Shown piece by piece: positions 48,600 to 57,715 of a stretch of DNA of 64,000 bases. Position numbers and translations under genes: made by a program. The DNA comes from Anniella stebbinsi (taxonomy: Eukaryota > Chordata > Lepidosauria > Squamata > Anniellidae): NCBI GenBank assembly GCA_029215795.1, contig JARDYH010000007.1:103617263-103681262 (forward strand), read 5' to 3'. Position 1 is the first letter of the stretch. The number at the start of each line of letters is the position of its first letter. The notes beneath the pieces were generated by a model, which saw only the letters and a list, made by a program, of their open reading frames with translations, searched no databases and was not told where the DNA came from.

Positions 48600-49311
48600 A
48601 ATTTCTGGGGTGCATGGGACCAGAAATTGTGGTCTATGGGAGGGATTTCAGCCTTTTTCTCTACAGCACTTAAAAGTTACATGAGCCCTGACCTCCTTTT
48701 CATGCCCTGCCCTCTTTTGTATATGGTAACTGTAGTATAATACAGCCTGCAACTTTAACTGTGGTGATGAAGAGGGAATTTCACCAGGTGCTGCATGCAT
48801 ACAAACAGCACCGGCTGAAATTCCATTTTATATACAGCAATTAAAGTTACATGAGCCCTGACCTCCTTTTCATGCCCTGCCCTCTTTTGTATATGGTAAC
48901 TGTAGTATAATACAGCCTGCAACTTTAACTGTGGTGATGAAGAGGGAATTTCACCAGGTGCTGCATGCATACAAACGGCACCGGCTGAAATTCCCTTTTC
49001 TCTACAGCAGTTAAAGTTACATGAGCCCTGACCTCCTTTTCATGTGGTCAGCCTAGGCAGGCAGCCATTTTGAACACACAAACAACCCCCCCCCCTATTT
49101 AAAATTGAGGTTTGTGATTGTGCCTTTGGAATGAAACCTCCTAATAGCTCTTGTTATTTGCTTGATAAAGTTTCAGTCAGTCCTGCAATTCTTATAAATG
49201 TGTGAAAGGACATTCTCATCTTCAGGATGAGGGTGCGAGAGAACCCATGGGACAGGCTGGACATGGAATAAATGATTTTTAAACACACTAAACTTTGCCC
49301 TTTCCCTTCAG
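48600..49311. repeat. Last intron: palindromic MITE pieces and a broken repeat unit
   Basis: Two copies of 'aactttaactgtggtgatga...caccaggtgctgcatgcata' lie about 180 bp apart. They are followed by half of a repeat unit lacking its exon, then unique sequence up to the acceptor at 49311. Confidence 0.65.
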
Positions 49312-50003
49312 GTACAGATGAAGGAAGGAGACATCCCATCCCAAAGGCAGCACTCTCGCCTGCAACGCGCCTGGAAATGGCCAGAAACAGAAGACCCCCA
49401 TGCAGCAGGGACACAGAACGCATTCTGGAGCATGCCTCTGCACACAACGCAAACCTCTTGCAGATGCATGAGCAGATGCATGCGCAGATGTTGCAGAGAA
49501 ATGACCAGATGTTGGACTACTTGAAAACAGAAGATGCAAGGGACCAAAGAAATCAAGATGCCCTTCTCAGAATTCTAGAAAGACAATGTGTCACGATGGA
49601 GAAGATGGTGACGGTGGTGCAACAGGAAGAACCGGGAACATCAACCCATACAGCCAACCCATCATCTGCTAGCCATGGAAAACGCCAGCCAATAAAAAGA
49701 CGGTTGGCTATTGACAGTATGGAGGGGACCAGCAGTAAGCCAAATGACTTAGGTGGGAACTCAGGAGAGGGTGAGGGGAGAAAATGCCTGGCTAAGAAGA
49801 AACGTAAAGTCAGGGTGCAACAACCCCAGTCTGCCCAGTTGCAAAATCCCCAGAATGACATTTTAACCAAAGACTTGGACGAATCACTGCTCCCGTGCTC
49901 CCATACAGTACCCCCACAGCGCTCATCATCACCACTTCAAGGTGAGCCAAGCATAAAGCGCACGGCACGGGAGGTAAAAAAACCCTTAAAGTTCTCCCCT
50001 TAG
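49312..50003 (+). CDS. Myb/SANT-like gene, terminal exon (coiled coil, basic tail)
   Basis: The acceptor is tttcccttcag. The exon takes up the split codon in the right phase and runs 230 codons to TAG. Near the start, residues with RDTERILEHASAHNANLLQM and Gln/Met/Leu-rich heptads (MHEQMHAQMLQRNDQMLDYL) predict a coiled coil, as in the C-terminal oligomerisation part of Harbinger Myb-like proteins. A Lys/Arg cluster (KKKRKVRV) is a likely nuclear-localisation signal. An ATTAAA signal lies at about 50368. No frame defect is visible. Confidence 0.75.
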
Positions 50004-50375
50004 AATACATGTTTTATGTTATTGTTAATAATTTGCTGTTAATTATGGTTTTTTTTGCTGTTATTTATGTAATTGTTATTTGCTGTTATTTATGTAATTG
50101 TTATGTTATTTGCTGTTAATTATGGTATTTTTTGCTGTTATTTATGTAATTGTTATGTTATTTGCTGTTAATTATGGTATTTTTTGCTGTTATTTATGTA
50201 ATTGTTATGTTATTTGCTGTTAATTATGGTATTTTTTGCTGTTATTTATGTAATTGTTATGTTATTTGCTGTTAATTATGGTATTTTTTGCTGTTATTTA
50301 TGTAATTGTTATGTTATTTGCTGTTAATTATGGGTTTTTTTGCTGTTATTTATGTTGTATTTAACCATTAAAATA
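50004..50375 (+). repeat. 52-bp tandem repeat in the 3' untranslated region
   Basis: A unit beginning tgctgttaattatggtattt repeats with an exact 52-bp period (for example 50111, 50163, 50215), about six copies. It consists almost entirely of ttatg/gctgtt words. Confidence 0.9.
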
Positions 50376-50570
50376 TAGTTTTCATATCTCACTGTGTGGT
50401 TGGGACTGTGCTTCCTATCTATTATTAAAACAGTTAGGCATCCCTCCTTAATACTGCACCAACCTGAAAATGCTAAGGAAAACCAAAACAATGTTTTAGT
50501 AACAAAAATAAAGATTTAGTTTTTTAAACAAATATTATTTTCAACTATTTACAATATTATTTTCAACTAT

Positions 50571-50677
50571 TTACAATTTATTGAGGATCTTGTCCAACTT
50601 TTCCTCCATGGAGGACATGCGATTCTGCATGCCTCCAACGGCTGCCTCAAGCCTCTCCAGCCGCTCCTGAGTGGGAA
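50571..50677 (-). pseudogene. Second Myb-like gene, coiled-coil terminal exon
   Basis: On the minus strand, CATGCAG is followed by an exon encoding ERLEAAVGGMQNRMSSMEEK and ending KILNKL-stop, a short leucine-heptad coiled coil. Its phase fits the exon at 51054-51160. The gene runs towards, and ends about 570 bp from, the plus-strand Myb-like gene, so the two are convergent. Confidence 0.6.
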
Positions 50678-50861
50678 CTGCATGGGATGGTAAGAATTTT
50701 TTTTTGTTTAAAATCATATAATATAACCAACAGAAAAACATTTCAAGATGTACTACTCAATGACATTGGCTATTCAATGCGATTCAATTTACAGGAATGT
50801 GAATATAGTTTTTCTTTTTTTAATTAAAAATTTAAACCATTAGTCCTGTACTGTACAATAG

Positions 50862-51008
50862 GGTGACCACATAAAATCCAGGTCGGTTAAACTGTTGTGA
50901 TGAAGAGGGGATTTCACCAGGAACTAATTGCATACAAATGACACTGGCTGAAATTCCCTTTTCTCTACAACTGTTACAGATACAGGAGCCCTGACCTGGA
51001 TTTTATAT
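50862..51008 (+). mobile_element. Palindromic MITE fragment in the intron
   Basis: This is an internally shortened copy of the MITE seen at 30232 and 35202 ('ggtgaccacataaaatccag', 'gatgaagaggggatttcacc', 'gaaattcccttttct'). Confidence 0.75.
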
Positions 51009-51053
51009 GCTCAATGTACTCTACATTATACAAAGCAATGGAACTTCTATTAC

Positions 51054-51160
51054 CTGCTGGAGACACAGCAGCAGGTGAGACAGGTGGGGGTGCATCCTCC
51101 TCTTCCTCCTCTTCCTACACCTCCTCCTCCACCTCCTCCGCAGACGACGACGGCGATGGA
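51054..51160 (-). pseudogene. Second Myb-like gene, acidic exon with a stop
   Basis: The acceptor is GATACTCAG and the donor GTAATAG. The natural frame is Ser- then Glu-rich (PSPSSSAEEVEEEV), followed by a TAG stop and then EEEEEDAPPPVSPAAVSPA in the same frame. A single nonsense codon therefore breaks it. Confidence 0.6.
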
Positions 51161-51362
51161 CTGAGTATCCCTTCAAAATTGGAAAAAAAATGTTATTTTA
51201 AGTTTCTATCATGGTGTTCCCCGCCTCGATCCGTTGGGAGAGTCTGTTAATTAATAAATAAATAAATACATATATCATTACAATTATTAATATTAATAAT
51301 ATTATTAAAGTACGCTGGGCAAAAATAGTATTCCTAATTAATCTGGCTTGCATTTAACTTAC

Positions 51363-51466
51363 GTGCCCTTCTGCGGAGGGTCATCCGAGGAGGAGGAGGA
51401 GAAGGAGGAGGAGAAGTCCCCCCAACCTCCTCCACTTCCGGAGAAGGCGCTGCCTCCTCCGCCATC
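51363..51466 (-). pseudogene. Second Myb-like gene, Pro/Glu-rich exon
   Basis: The acceptor is CACAAAACAG and the donor GTAAGT. The best-looking frame (EEAAPSPEVEEVGGTSPP) does not join in phase with the exons on either side, so an indel or an unseen exon is likely. Confidence 0.45.
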
Positions 51467-51533
51467 CTGTTTTGTGCTAAGAAAAAGAGGGAAAAAGGGA
51501 AATAACATTAAAATGTGGAAGGGGTCCCTGAAG

Positions 51534-51845
51534 GGCATCTAGTCCAACCCCAAGATGAATGCAGGAATCCACCTTAAAGCCTCATTGTGTCAGGAGTCAT
51601 AGTTTTTGGGGCATTCCCCCCCCCCCAACCTGCACATCCACCAGAGAATACACAATGAGCAGTGGGCAGAATCACCAGCACACAGGGCTCCTGAAGGGCA
51701 TCTAGTCCCACCCCACCCAAGATGTATGCTGGAATCCACCTTAAAGCCTCATTGTGTCAGGGGTCATAGTTTTTGGGGCATTCCCCCCCCCCCCCCCCCA
51801 ACCTGCACATCCACCAGAGAATACACAATGAGCAGTGGGCAGAAT
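51534..51845 (+). repeat. Tandem duplication, about 164-bp unit
   Basis: 'gaagggcatctagtcc' to 'gagcagtgggcagaat' occurs twice, each with a long C-run (C9-C18) in the middle. Confidence 0.85.
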
Positions 51846-51863
51846 GCTAATGCACTCACTCAC

Positions 51864-52197
51864 CTGCAGTCAGCCTCTCCTCCGGGGTTGGTCTCCCTGC
51901 CTTCCGCCACAGCTCCCGGAATTGACCGAAGTAGGGTGGACGCTGACGGAAGGGGGGATGCTCCCCATGGGCAGCAATGGCCCGAAAGAAGCCCGCCTTA
52001 ATGTACTTAAACTTTGTCCGACACTGCAGGGCAGTGCGGACAAAGTTGTTCGTTTGCAGAGCAGCAGCCGCCCTCCTAAACAGCCTCATAGTCGGGAGGC
52101 TGCTGCTCCGCACAATCCTTCCCACGAGGGAGGATTGGAGGAGGAAGGCCAACAATATGCGGACCTCCGCATCGCTCCAATACCTCCCTCTCGGCAT
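51864..52197 (-). pseudogene. Second Myb/SANT-like DNA-binding gene, first exon
   Basis: The ATG at 52197 opens MPRGRYWSDAEVRILLAFL..., followed by RRAAAALQTNNFVRTALQCR, TKFKYIK and a PPYFGQFRELWRKAG block. This is a compact trihelix Myb/SANT-like domain with the usual W-x-x-x-E...LL, Q-C-(R)-x-K-(F/I)-K and Y/F...L-W spacing. The exon is intact to a GTGAGT donor in phase 1. The downstream exons carry a stop and incompatible phases, so the gene as a whole is called broken. It may be the Myb-like partner of the transposase fragment at 53411. Confidence 0.65.
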
Positions 52198-53410
52198 CTT
52201 GAAGGATTGTGAGGAAGTGTAGGCCTCACTTCCGGTTTGCGATGTTTCCGCGGACCGGTTTAGCGGTTGCACGCATGTGCGCGGAACCGTCAAACCACCA
52301 TTCCCGAACCGCGCGTAAGTGATTAAACACAGTCGCGTTTGTTCGGAGCAGTGGGAAAGTTACCAGATGTGTTTTGGGTGTCCTGAATGTACCTTTGGGT
52401 GTCCTGAACTGAAAACCTGAGAATGTTATTGACTAGATGGTACTATGTTATTCTCAAAAAAACAACCCTGTGAGGTAGGCATGGGTTGTGGTCCTGTTAC
52501 TTGCCCTTCTGCAATGTTCACTGTACTGCATATGTGTGTTGGGTTACCCGAAGTCTTATTGTCTAGGAATACTACTATCAACATTGTTTGAAAATTGTAG
52601 GAACATATTTTATTTAGGATTAGCATTTTTAAAATAAGCATTTTTAATATGGCAACAACAATTTCAGCATAGAACATAAAATGAACAGCAAACAGCATTT
52701 ACAACAGCATTTAATTTGACATTGAAAGAAACATAGTTGAAAGTCACATTATTATGAACATCTCAAAACAATATCTAATTACTAACAGCAATGTAAAAGA
52801 AAAATCTGCATAGAACATAAAATGAACAGCATTTGAAACAGCATTGCATTACACATTGAAATACACATACATAATGAACATCTCAAAACAGCAATGTAAA
52901 AGAAAAATCAACATAGAAAATAAAATTCACATATTCTAAAGGGATTGTCTATCAGTAGTCTCATTTCCTAATGCAGCTTCTTCTTGATGAAAAAAGAATA
53001 AACAGTCAGTGCTGCCTGGAGCGGGACTTGGCTTTTGCTTGAAGAATGAATGATCCAGAAAAAGGAAGAGGTTGCCTTCTGGTCTGGTCACATCACAGAG
53101 GTTCCACACGACACCGTCTTTTGATCCCCTGCAGTTCTCTCTATGCCATGTTCTAAGGGAAATTTAGAGATGGATTGTTTTAGCATAGGATGTAATAACA
53201 ATATCCCACCCTCTACACATTCATTCATTCATTCATTCTCAGGCCATGAAGCCTTTATGCGGAAACTTTCCTTATTTGTTTATGCTTCTATCCAGGTCTT
53301 CACATGATTCCTTCCTGTGACTTGCTGAAATAGAGTAAATAGAGTAAAGTTAGGGACAACATGGCTTACACAAGTTTGGCACAGGGTTTTGGCACTGAAC
53401 ACTCACCTCC
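52198..53410. other. Upstream/intergenic region with a tandem duplication and (ATTC)n
   Basis: A unit of roughly 120-140 bp containing 'gaacataaaatgaacagca' and 'atgaacatctcaaaaca' is duplicated at about 52668-52915. A short (ATTC)n lies at 53218-53238. No further exon was recognised. Confidence 0.6.
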
Positions 53411-53923
53411 CTAGGGGTTCTGCCCACGCAGAGACCAAAGCATGCCTCTTAAGGCATCTCTGACCTTTTCCCCAGCAGCCTTTTCTTGAATTTCTTCATG
53501 CGCCATTGGCAGCGGGGCACCCAGGGTTGCCAGTTCAATTTGCCTTGCTTCTGGGAGATCCAATTCAACATCATGTCCTTGAGTTTCACAAATGTTGTGC
53601 AGAATGACACAGGCAGATATCACTGAAATGATGTTTTCTTCAGCGAGTTCTATCCTGGATGACAGGCATCTCCACCGTGCTTTTAACCTTCCAAAGGCAC
53701 ATTCAACAACATTCCTCGCCCGTGACAGACAGTGGTTGAAATGTTGCTTTGGCTGGTCCAGGGCTCCACCGTAAGGTTTCATCAGCCACTTCCGAATGGG
53801 GTAAGCGGAATCAGCCACCACCAGTGGAGGAATCTGCACGTCATTAACAGTAATGGTAGGGTTCCCTGGGATGAAGACACCAGCTTCCATGGCCTCAAAG
53901 AGTGCAGAGTTCCTGAAGACATG
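53411..53923 (-). pseudogene. Harbinger DDE transposase, C-terminal half
   Basis: This is a HARBI1-like (DDE_Tnp_4) transposase piece. In order it has HVFRNSALFEAMEAG, the second catalytic Asp in VADSAYPIRKWLMKPY, the catalytic Glu in RNVVECAFGRLKARWR, and a tail with ISACVILHNICE. In the family these residues, with an upstream Asp, coordinate metal for cut-and-paste transposition. The upstream half with the first Asp is missing. At 53924 the sequence switches directly into the 82-bp minisatellite. No stop occurs within the remaining part, which ends at 53411. Confidence 0.85.
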
Positions 53924-54203
53924 GGCAACCCCCTCTTGTGGCCGGAACCGGAAGTGACATAGGTAAACAAATGCCATGTGGCCGGAACCGGAAGTGACGT
54001 AGATATGCAACCCCCTCTTGTGGCCGTAACCGGAAGTGACATAGGTAAACAAATGCCATGTGGCCGGAACCAGAAGTGACGTAGGTATGCAACCCCCTCT
54101 TGTGTCCGTAACTGGAAGTGACATAGGTAAACAAATGCCATGTGGCCGGAAGCGGTAGTGCCGAATGTAAACAAAACCCAGGTGGCCGGAAACGGTTCAA
54201 CAG
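53924..54203 (+). repeat. 82-bp minisatellite (two 41-bp halves)
   Basis: 'aaccccctcttgtggccg' recurs at 53927, 54009 and 54091. Within each unit 'gtggccggaaccggaagtga' occurs twice. Confidence 0.88.
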
Positions 54204-54373
54204 TAACACGGGCCCCTCTGGGTGACACGTCCTGTAGGAACATGTCCAGGCATGTCTCCCCACAGCCCCTCAGCGGTTGGCTAAGGAATAACACGGGGGC
54301 CGTCTGGGTGACACGTCTGCAGGAACATGCCCAGGCATGTCTCCCCACAGCCCCTCAGCGGTTGGCTAAGGAA
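54204..54373 (+). repeat. Duplicated terminal segment, 85-bp unit, two copies
   Basis: 'taacacggg' to 'ggttggctaaggaa' occurs at 54204-54288 and again at 54289-54373 with several substitutions. The right arm has only the inner copy. Confidence 0.88.
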
Positions 54374-54501
54374 TAGCTCGTGACCTGCCCCCCAGCCAAT
54401 AGGAAGAGGTTTCAGAGCCCCCAACACTAGGACAGGGCGTGCTGTGCTTTTCAGACAGCCGGGGCAAGCCGTCGGTCACAGTTGCTGATTTTTGGAAGAA
54501 C

Positions 54502-55188
54502 ATGGAATCCCCCAGCACCCCGATGAGGCCTACGGAATTTTCTACCCCGATGGCGCCAGGCAGGCCTAAACCCAGAAAGAAGGGTACGATTCGGTCTTTA
54601 TCATATCCACCAGATCCTCAGAACAGTTCTGCTGCAGCCGAGAGCAAACCATTATCTGTGGGGCCTTGTGGTTTTTCTTTTCCACTGACCCCCTTGAAGC
54701 TCCAACCTAGAAAGCTGAATACGGGACAGTCTTCTCTTCCTGAAACCACATCAGGGTTCGATTGGAGAATGGATTGTACTGACCAGTGGGCTGATACAGT
54801 ATCAGGGTTCGATTGGAGAATGGATTATACCGACCAGTGGGCTGATAAAGTATCAGGGTTCGATTGGAGAATGGATTGTACCGACCAGTGGGCTGATAAA
54901 GTATCAGGGGTCGATTGGAGAATGGATTGTACCGATCAATGGCCTGATACGGTGTGTGGTTTGAACAAGATGCCGCTAAAGAAAGAGCTTACGGATACTT
55001 CCGACAGCCTTGGGGAGTTCACCAGCATCGCTGAGGAGGCGGATGGGGGTGTACTTAGGAAACTGGCCAGCCTGTCTATAGAGAAAATGGGGCTTGGAGA
55101 TCCTGACACAGCCGGTTCTACTTACCAACCAACCCTGGAGACTCTGGAAGAGGAGATGGAGGTTATGACCGAGAAAGGAGGAGCACCA
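54502..55188 (+). CDS. Unknown gene in the left arm, exon 1 (four 17-residue repeats)
   Basis: I do not recognise this protein. The frame is open from before 54439. The first ATG is at 54502 (MESPSTPMRP...), with a possible splice acceptor (tgcttttcag) at about 54453, so a 5' exon may exist. The N-terminal third is rich in Pro/Ser with basic clusters (GRPKPRKKG). The middle has four copies of a 17-residue unit of the form SGFDWRMDCTDQWADKV. The C-terminal part is acidic. The exon ends in phase 0 before GTAAGT. In vertebrate adintoviruses, small arm-proximal genes without cellular homologues are common. Function is unknown. Confidence 0.7.
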
Positions 55189-55275
55189 GTAAGTATTTTT
55201 TATATTAAATTTGTTGTCACTAGTATGTTGAGGGTGATTGTAGATTACTAAAAATCTTGTCTTTGTTTTACATAG

Positions 55276-55383
55276 GAGCGTTGTACGTGTGTTGGTCTTG
55301 AGAACTTGAACATTGACACTTCACGGACTGTCAAGATTACCTGCATTTCGTGTATTTCTCCAGGCATGGACATTGAAAAATAG
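55276..55383 (+). CDS. Unknown gene in the left arm, exon 2 (Cys-rich end)
   Basis: After an 87-bp intron (GTAAGT ... TTTTACATAG) this 108-nt exon continues in phase 0 to TAG. It encodes ERCTCVGLENLN... and a CISCIS motif, giving C-x-C and C-x-x-C pairs that could bind zinc. AATAAA signals follow at 55385 and 55414. The splice call rests on consensus sites and frame only. Confidence 0.65.
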   Translation, partial: ERCTCVGLENLNIDTSRTVKITCISCISPGMDIEK

Positions 55384-55467
55384 TAATAAAAAGTTTCTGT
55401 TGTTATTTGCACCAATAAAAACATTTTGTTGTAAACTTCCGCCTCCATTCTTGCGTTAACCTACAAT

Positions 55468-55914
55468 ATGGCAGATCTTGAAGAGATCCTAAGGAATGTT
55501 TATTATACACCCGGGAAGGCCGGGAGCTTTGGAGGTGTGGACCCTCTATTTCAGGAGGCCAAAAAGCAGAATGAAAAGGTGACTAAAAAGCAGGTTATCT
55601 CATGGCTTTCAGACCAGGATGCTTACACGCTGCATAGGCCGGTCAGACTCCATTTTAAAAGAAACAAAACAATTGTGTCTGGAACGGATGCCCAGTGGCA
55701 AGCTGACTTAGTGGATATGCAACAGTTTTCTAAATACAACAAGGGCTACAAGTACATTTTAACAGTGATAGACATTTTGTCTAAATATGCTTGGGCTGTT
55801 GCTTTAAAAAATAAGACAGGCAAAGAAGTGTCCAAGGCCTTTAATGCCCTTTTTAAACAAGATTCCAGAAAGCCGGGCAAACTGCAAACGGACAGAGGGA
55901 AAGCCACATATTAA
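55468..55914 (+). pseudogene. Polinton retroviral-type integrase, truncated (left arm)
   Basis: The ATG at 55468 starts MADLEEILRNVYYTPGKAGS. An N-terminal zone with K/R-rich strands is followed by the integrase core: ADLVDM (first catalytic Asp), YILTVIDILSKYAWAV, then LQTDRGK (second Asp). Polinton integrases have these motifs plus a downstream Glu and often a chromodomain. Here the sequence changes after LQTDRGK at about 55900 into an inverted piece of the central basic gene and stops at 55914. The catalytic Glu is lost, so the product should be inactive. Confidence 0.85.
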
Positions 55915-55979
55915 AACAGCTACTCGGAATATTGCTAAAGATGTGGTCAGCCATGTGTCTCAAGCGGTTTTGAATAATG
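55901..55979 (+). repeat. Nested 79-bp fold-back, left copy
   Basis: It is the exact reverse complement of 56176-56254 (coordinates sum to 112155). It lies immediately inside the end of the left integrase fragment. Confidence 0.9.
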
Positions 55980-55994
55980 TCTCCCCGACCTATC

Positions 55995-56437
55995 GATGAG
56001 CGCCTCTTCTTTCTAACGCTCTTCCTTTTCTGAGGTTTCTTCCCCCTCACAGCTTTCCTTTTAAGGGGCCGGGGCGGGCCGATTAGCTGTGCTTGAGATG
56101 CTTTTCTTTTCAACCCCTTTCTTCTTCTTTTTATATAGATTAGTCCTGAACCATCTTGGCGTTGTGTAGGGGAGGCATTATTCAAAACCGCTTGAGACAC
56201 ATGGCTGACCACATCTTTAGCAATATTCCGAGTAGCTGTTTTAATATGTGGCTTAATGATCTCTAGCCCTCTTCTCAAAAGAGGAACAGCCTTTCGGAAA
56301 AGACTCCTGAATATCCCCCCAATCCCTGCCCCATACATAACAGGGGCTCCATGGTACCCCGGAAGGGCATTTCCCGCCTGAGCCCTGTAATAATTTCTGT
56401 AAAGGGAGGGGTCTCCGTACGTTTTCAGGATCGCCAT
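55995..56437 (-). pseudogene. Basic virion-type protein remnant (central region)
   Basis: The ATG at 56437 lies 2 nt after the stop of the penton-like gene, so the two are adjacent in one unit. The frame shows a Gly-rich, membrane-active-looking N-terminal region (GAGIGGIFRSLFRKAVPLLR), then a very basic part with RKGLKRK, GPPRPLKRKAVRGKKPQKRK and RKKRRSS. Small basic proteins downstream of the penton are known in Polintons/adintoviruses and compared with adenovirus core/pVI proteins. That comparison is inference. The natural C-terminus is lost where the sequence folds back at about 55990. The frame itself runs on to 55853. Confidence 0.6.
56176..56254 (-). repeat. Nested 79-bp fold-back, right (in-gene) copy
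   Basis: This copy lies within the basic protein gene and encodes IKTATRNIAKDVVSHV. The inverted duplicate sits at 55901-55979. Confidence 0.9.
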
Positions 56438-56439
56438 TT

Positions 56440-57025
56440 TCAAAGCTGCAGGGTTCTCCGGGGCCGAAAGTGTAGCTTCACAAACACCTTCCCAAAACGG
56501 AATGGCACGTTTTTGTTCTGGTCTGTCTTTATCTCAATAGTGATTGTGTCGATATGGTGTTTGCTCACCGGGATGTAGTGTGGCTTGTCGTAAACAATGT
56601 TGACACGTTCGTTGTTCTGGCCGCGTACAGGTACGCAACGCAGTAAAGGTACATAATAGTCTCCCACTATCTGGTGATTCACAATGTCTGTGTAAATGTA
56701 TAAACTGTTAAAACCTCCAGTAATGTCAGCAGGAAAAGGCAATATTTCAACATCCTGATCAGGAAACAGGCCTAATATGTGGGCCAGTTCTGCACTTGCT
56801 CAAAAGGTATTTTTTTCTGTTGCTTGCAGGCTGATTTTTCTAGACACAGCGTCATAGTGCAGGGTCACTTTTGGACCACCATGTATATGGCTGTTCATGC
56901 TTTCCACCAGCTCAGGAATGCTGGCATAATAGCCGCGGCGCAGAAAAAAACAATACCTACGTACCCCGTTAGAAATTTCAAATCGTGCATCAGTAGTTAG
57001 AGTGTCCCAGCTGTGGGGGTATTGA
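56440..57025 (-). pseudogene. Penton-like minor capsid protein of Polinton type, C-terminal part
   Basis: It is similar to the Polinton minor capsid proteins annotated as F54H12.2-like. Visible landmarks are YPHSWDTLTTDARFEI, GYYASIPELVESMN, NSLYIYTDIV, PHYIPVSKHHIDTITIEI and PFRFGKVFVKLHFRP at the end. In the family this single jelly-roll protein forms the pentameric vertices. The N-terminal part is cut off at the palindrome edge (57026), and one in-frame TGA (56800-56802) divides the remainder. Both sides of the stop are in the same frame. It ends just before the ATG of the basic protein gene. Confidence 0.85.
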
Positions 57026-57026
57026 G

Positions 57027-57436
57027 CCCGGCTTTCTGGAATCTTGTTTAAAAAGGGCATTAAAGGCCTTGGACACTTCTTTGCCTGTCTTATTTTTTAA
57101 AGCAACAGCCCAAGCATATTTAGACAAAATGTCTATCACTGTTAAAATGTACTTGTAGCCCTTGTTGTATTTAGAAAACTGTTGCATATCCACTAAGTCA
57201 GCTTGCCACTGGGCATCCGTTCCAGACACAATTGTTTTGTTTCTTTTAAAATGGAGTCTGACCGGCCTATGCAGCGTGTAAGGATCCTGGTCTGAAAGCC
57301 ATGAGATAACCTGCTTTTTAGTCACCTTTTCATTCTGCTTTTTGGCCTCCTGAAATAGAGGGTCCACACCTCCAAAGCTCCCGGCCTTCCCGGGTGTATA
57401 ATAAACATTCCTTAGGATCTCTTCAAGATCTGCCAT
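57027..57436 (-). pseudogene. Polinton integrase, truncated (right arm)
   Basis: It begins at the ATG at 57436 and is identical to the left-arm copy except DPYT instead of DAYT near residue 51. It is cut at the arm's inner edge, before the LQTDRGK motif, so it keeps only the first catalytic Asp (ADLVDM). The frame runs on into penton sequence out of frame and ends at 56990. Confidence 0.85.
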
Positions 57437-57520
57437 ATTGTAGGTTAACGCAAGAATGGAGGCGGAAGTTTACAACAAAATGTTTTTATTGGTGCAAATA
57501 ACAACAGAAACTTTTTATTA

Positions 57521-57628
57521 CTATTTTTCAATGTCCATGCCTGGAGAAATACACGAAATGCAGGTAATCTTGACAGTCCGTGAAGTGTCAATGTTCAAGT
57601 TCTCAAGACCAACACACGTACAACGCTC
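57521..57628 (-). CDS. Unknown gene in the right arm, exon 2
   Basis: Mirror copy of 55276-55383 with the same acceptor, Cys pairs and stop. No difference was seen. Confidence 0.65.
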   Translation of the reverse strand, partial: ERCTCVGLENLNIDTSRTVKITCISCISPGMDIEK

Positions 57629-57715
57629 CTATGTAAAACAAAGACAAGATTTTTAGTAATCTACAATCACCCTCAACATACTAGTGACAACAAATTTAAT
57701 ATAAAAAATACTTAC

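Larger units (their letters stand above)
54288..55878 (+). repeat. Left arm of the 1,591-bp inverted repeat
   Basis: Each position i matches the complement of 112904-i. By reading, I found only two differences from the right arm (near 54321 and at 55620) and no indel. A CCAAT box (54396-54400) lies upstream of the first gene. Confidence 0.93.

Noticed and set aside
45264..50003. Myb/SANT-like gene as a conserved host gene with a symbol
   Set aside because: Its leader is shared with a MITE and similar domains are encoded by Harbinger elements, so no host gene symbol is justified.
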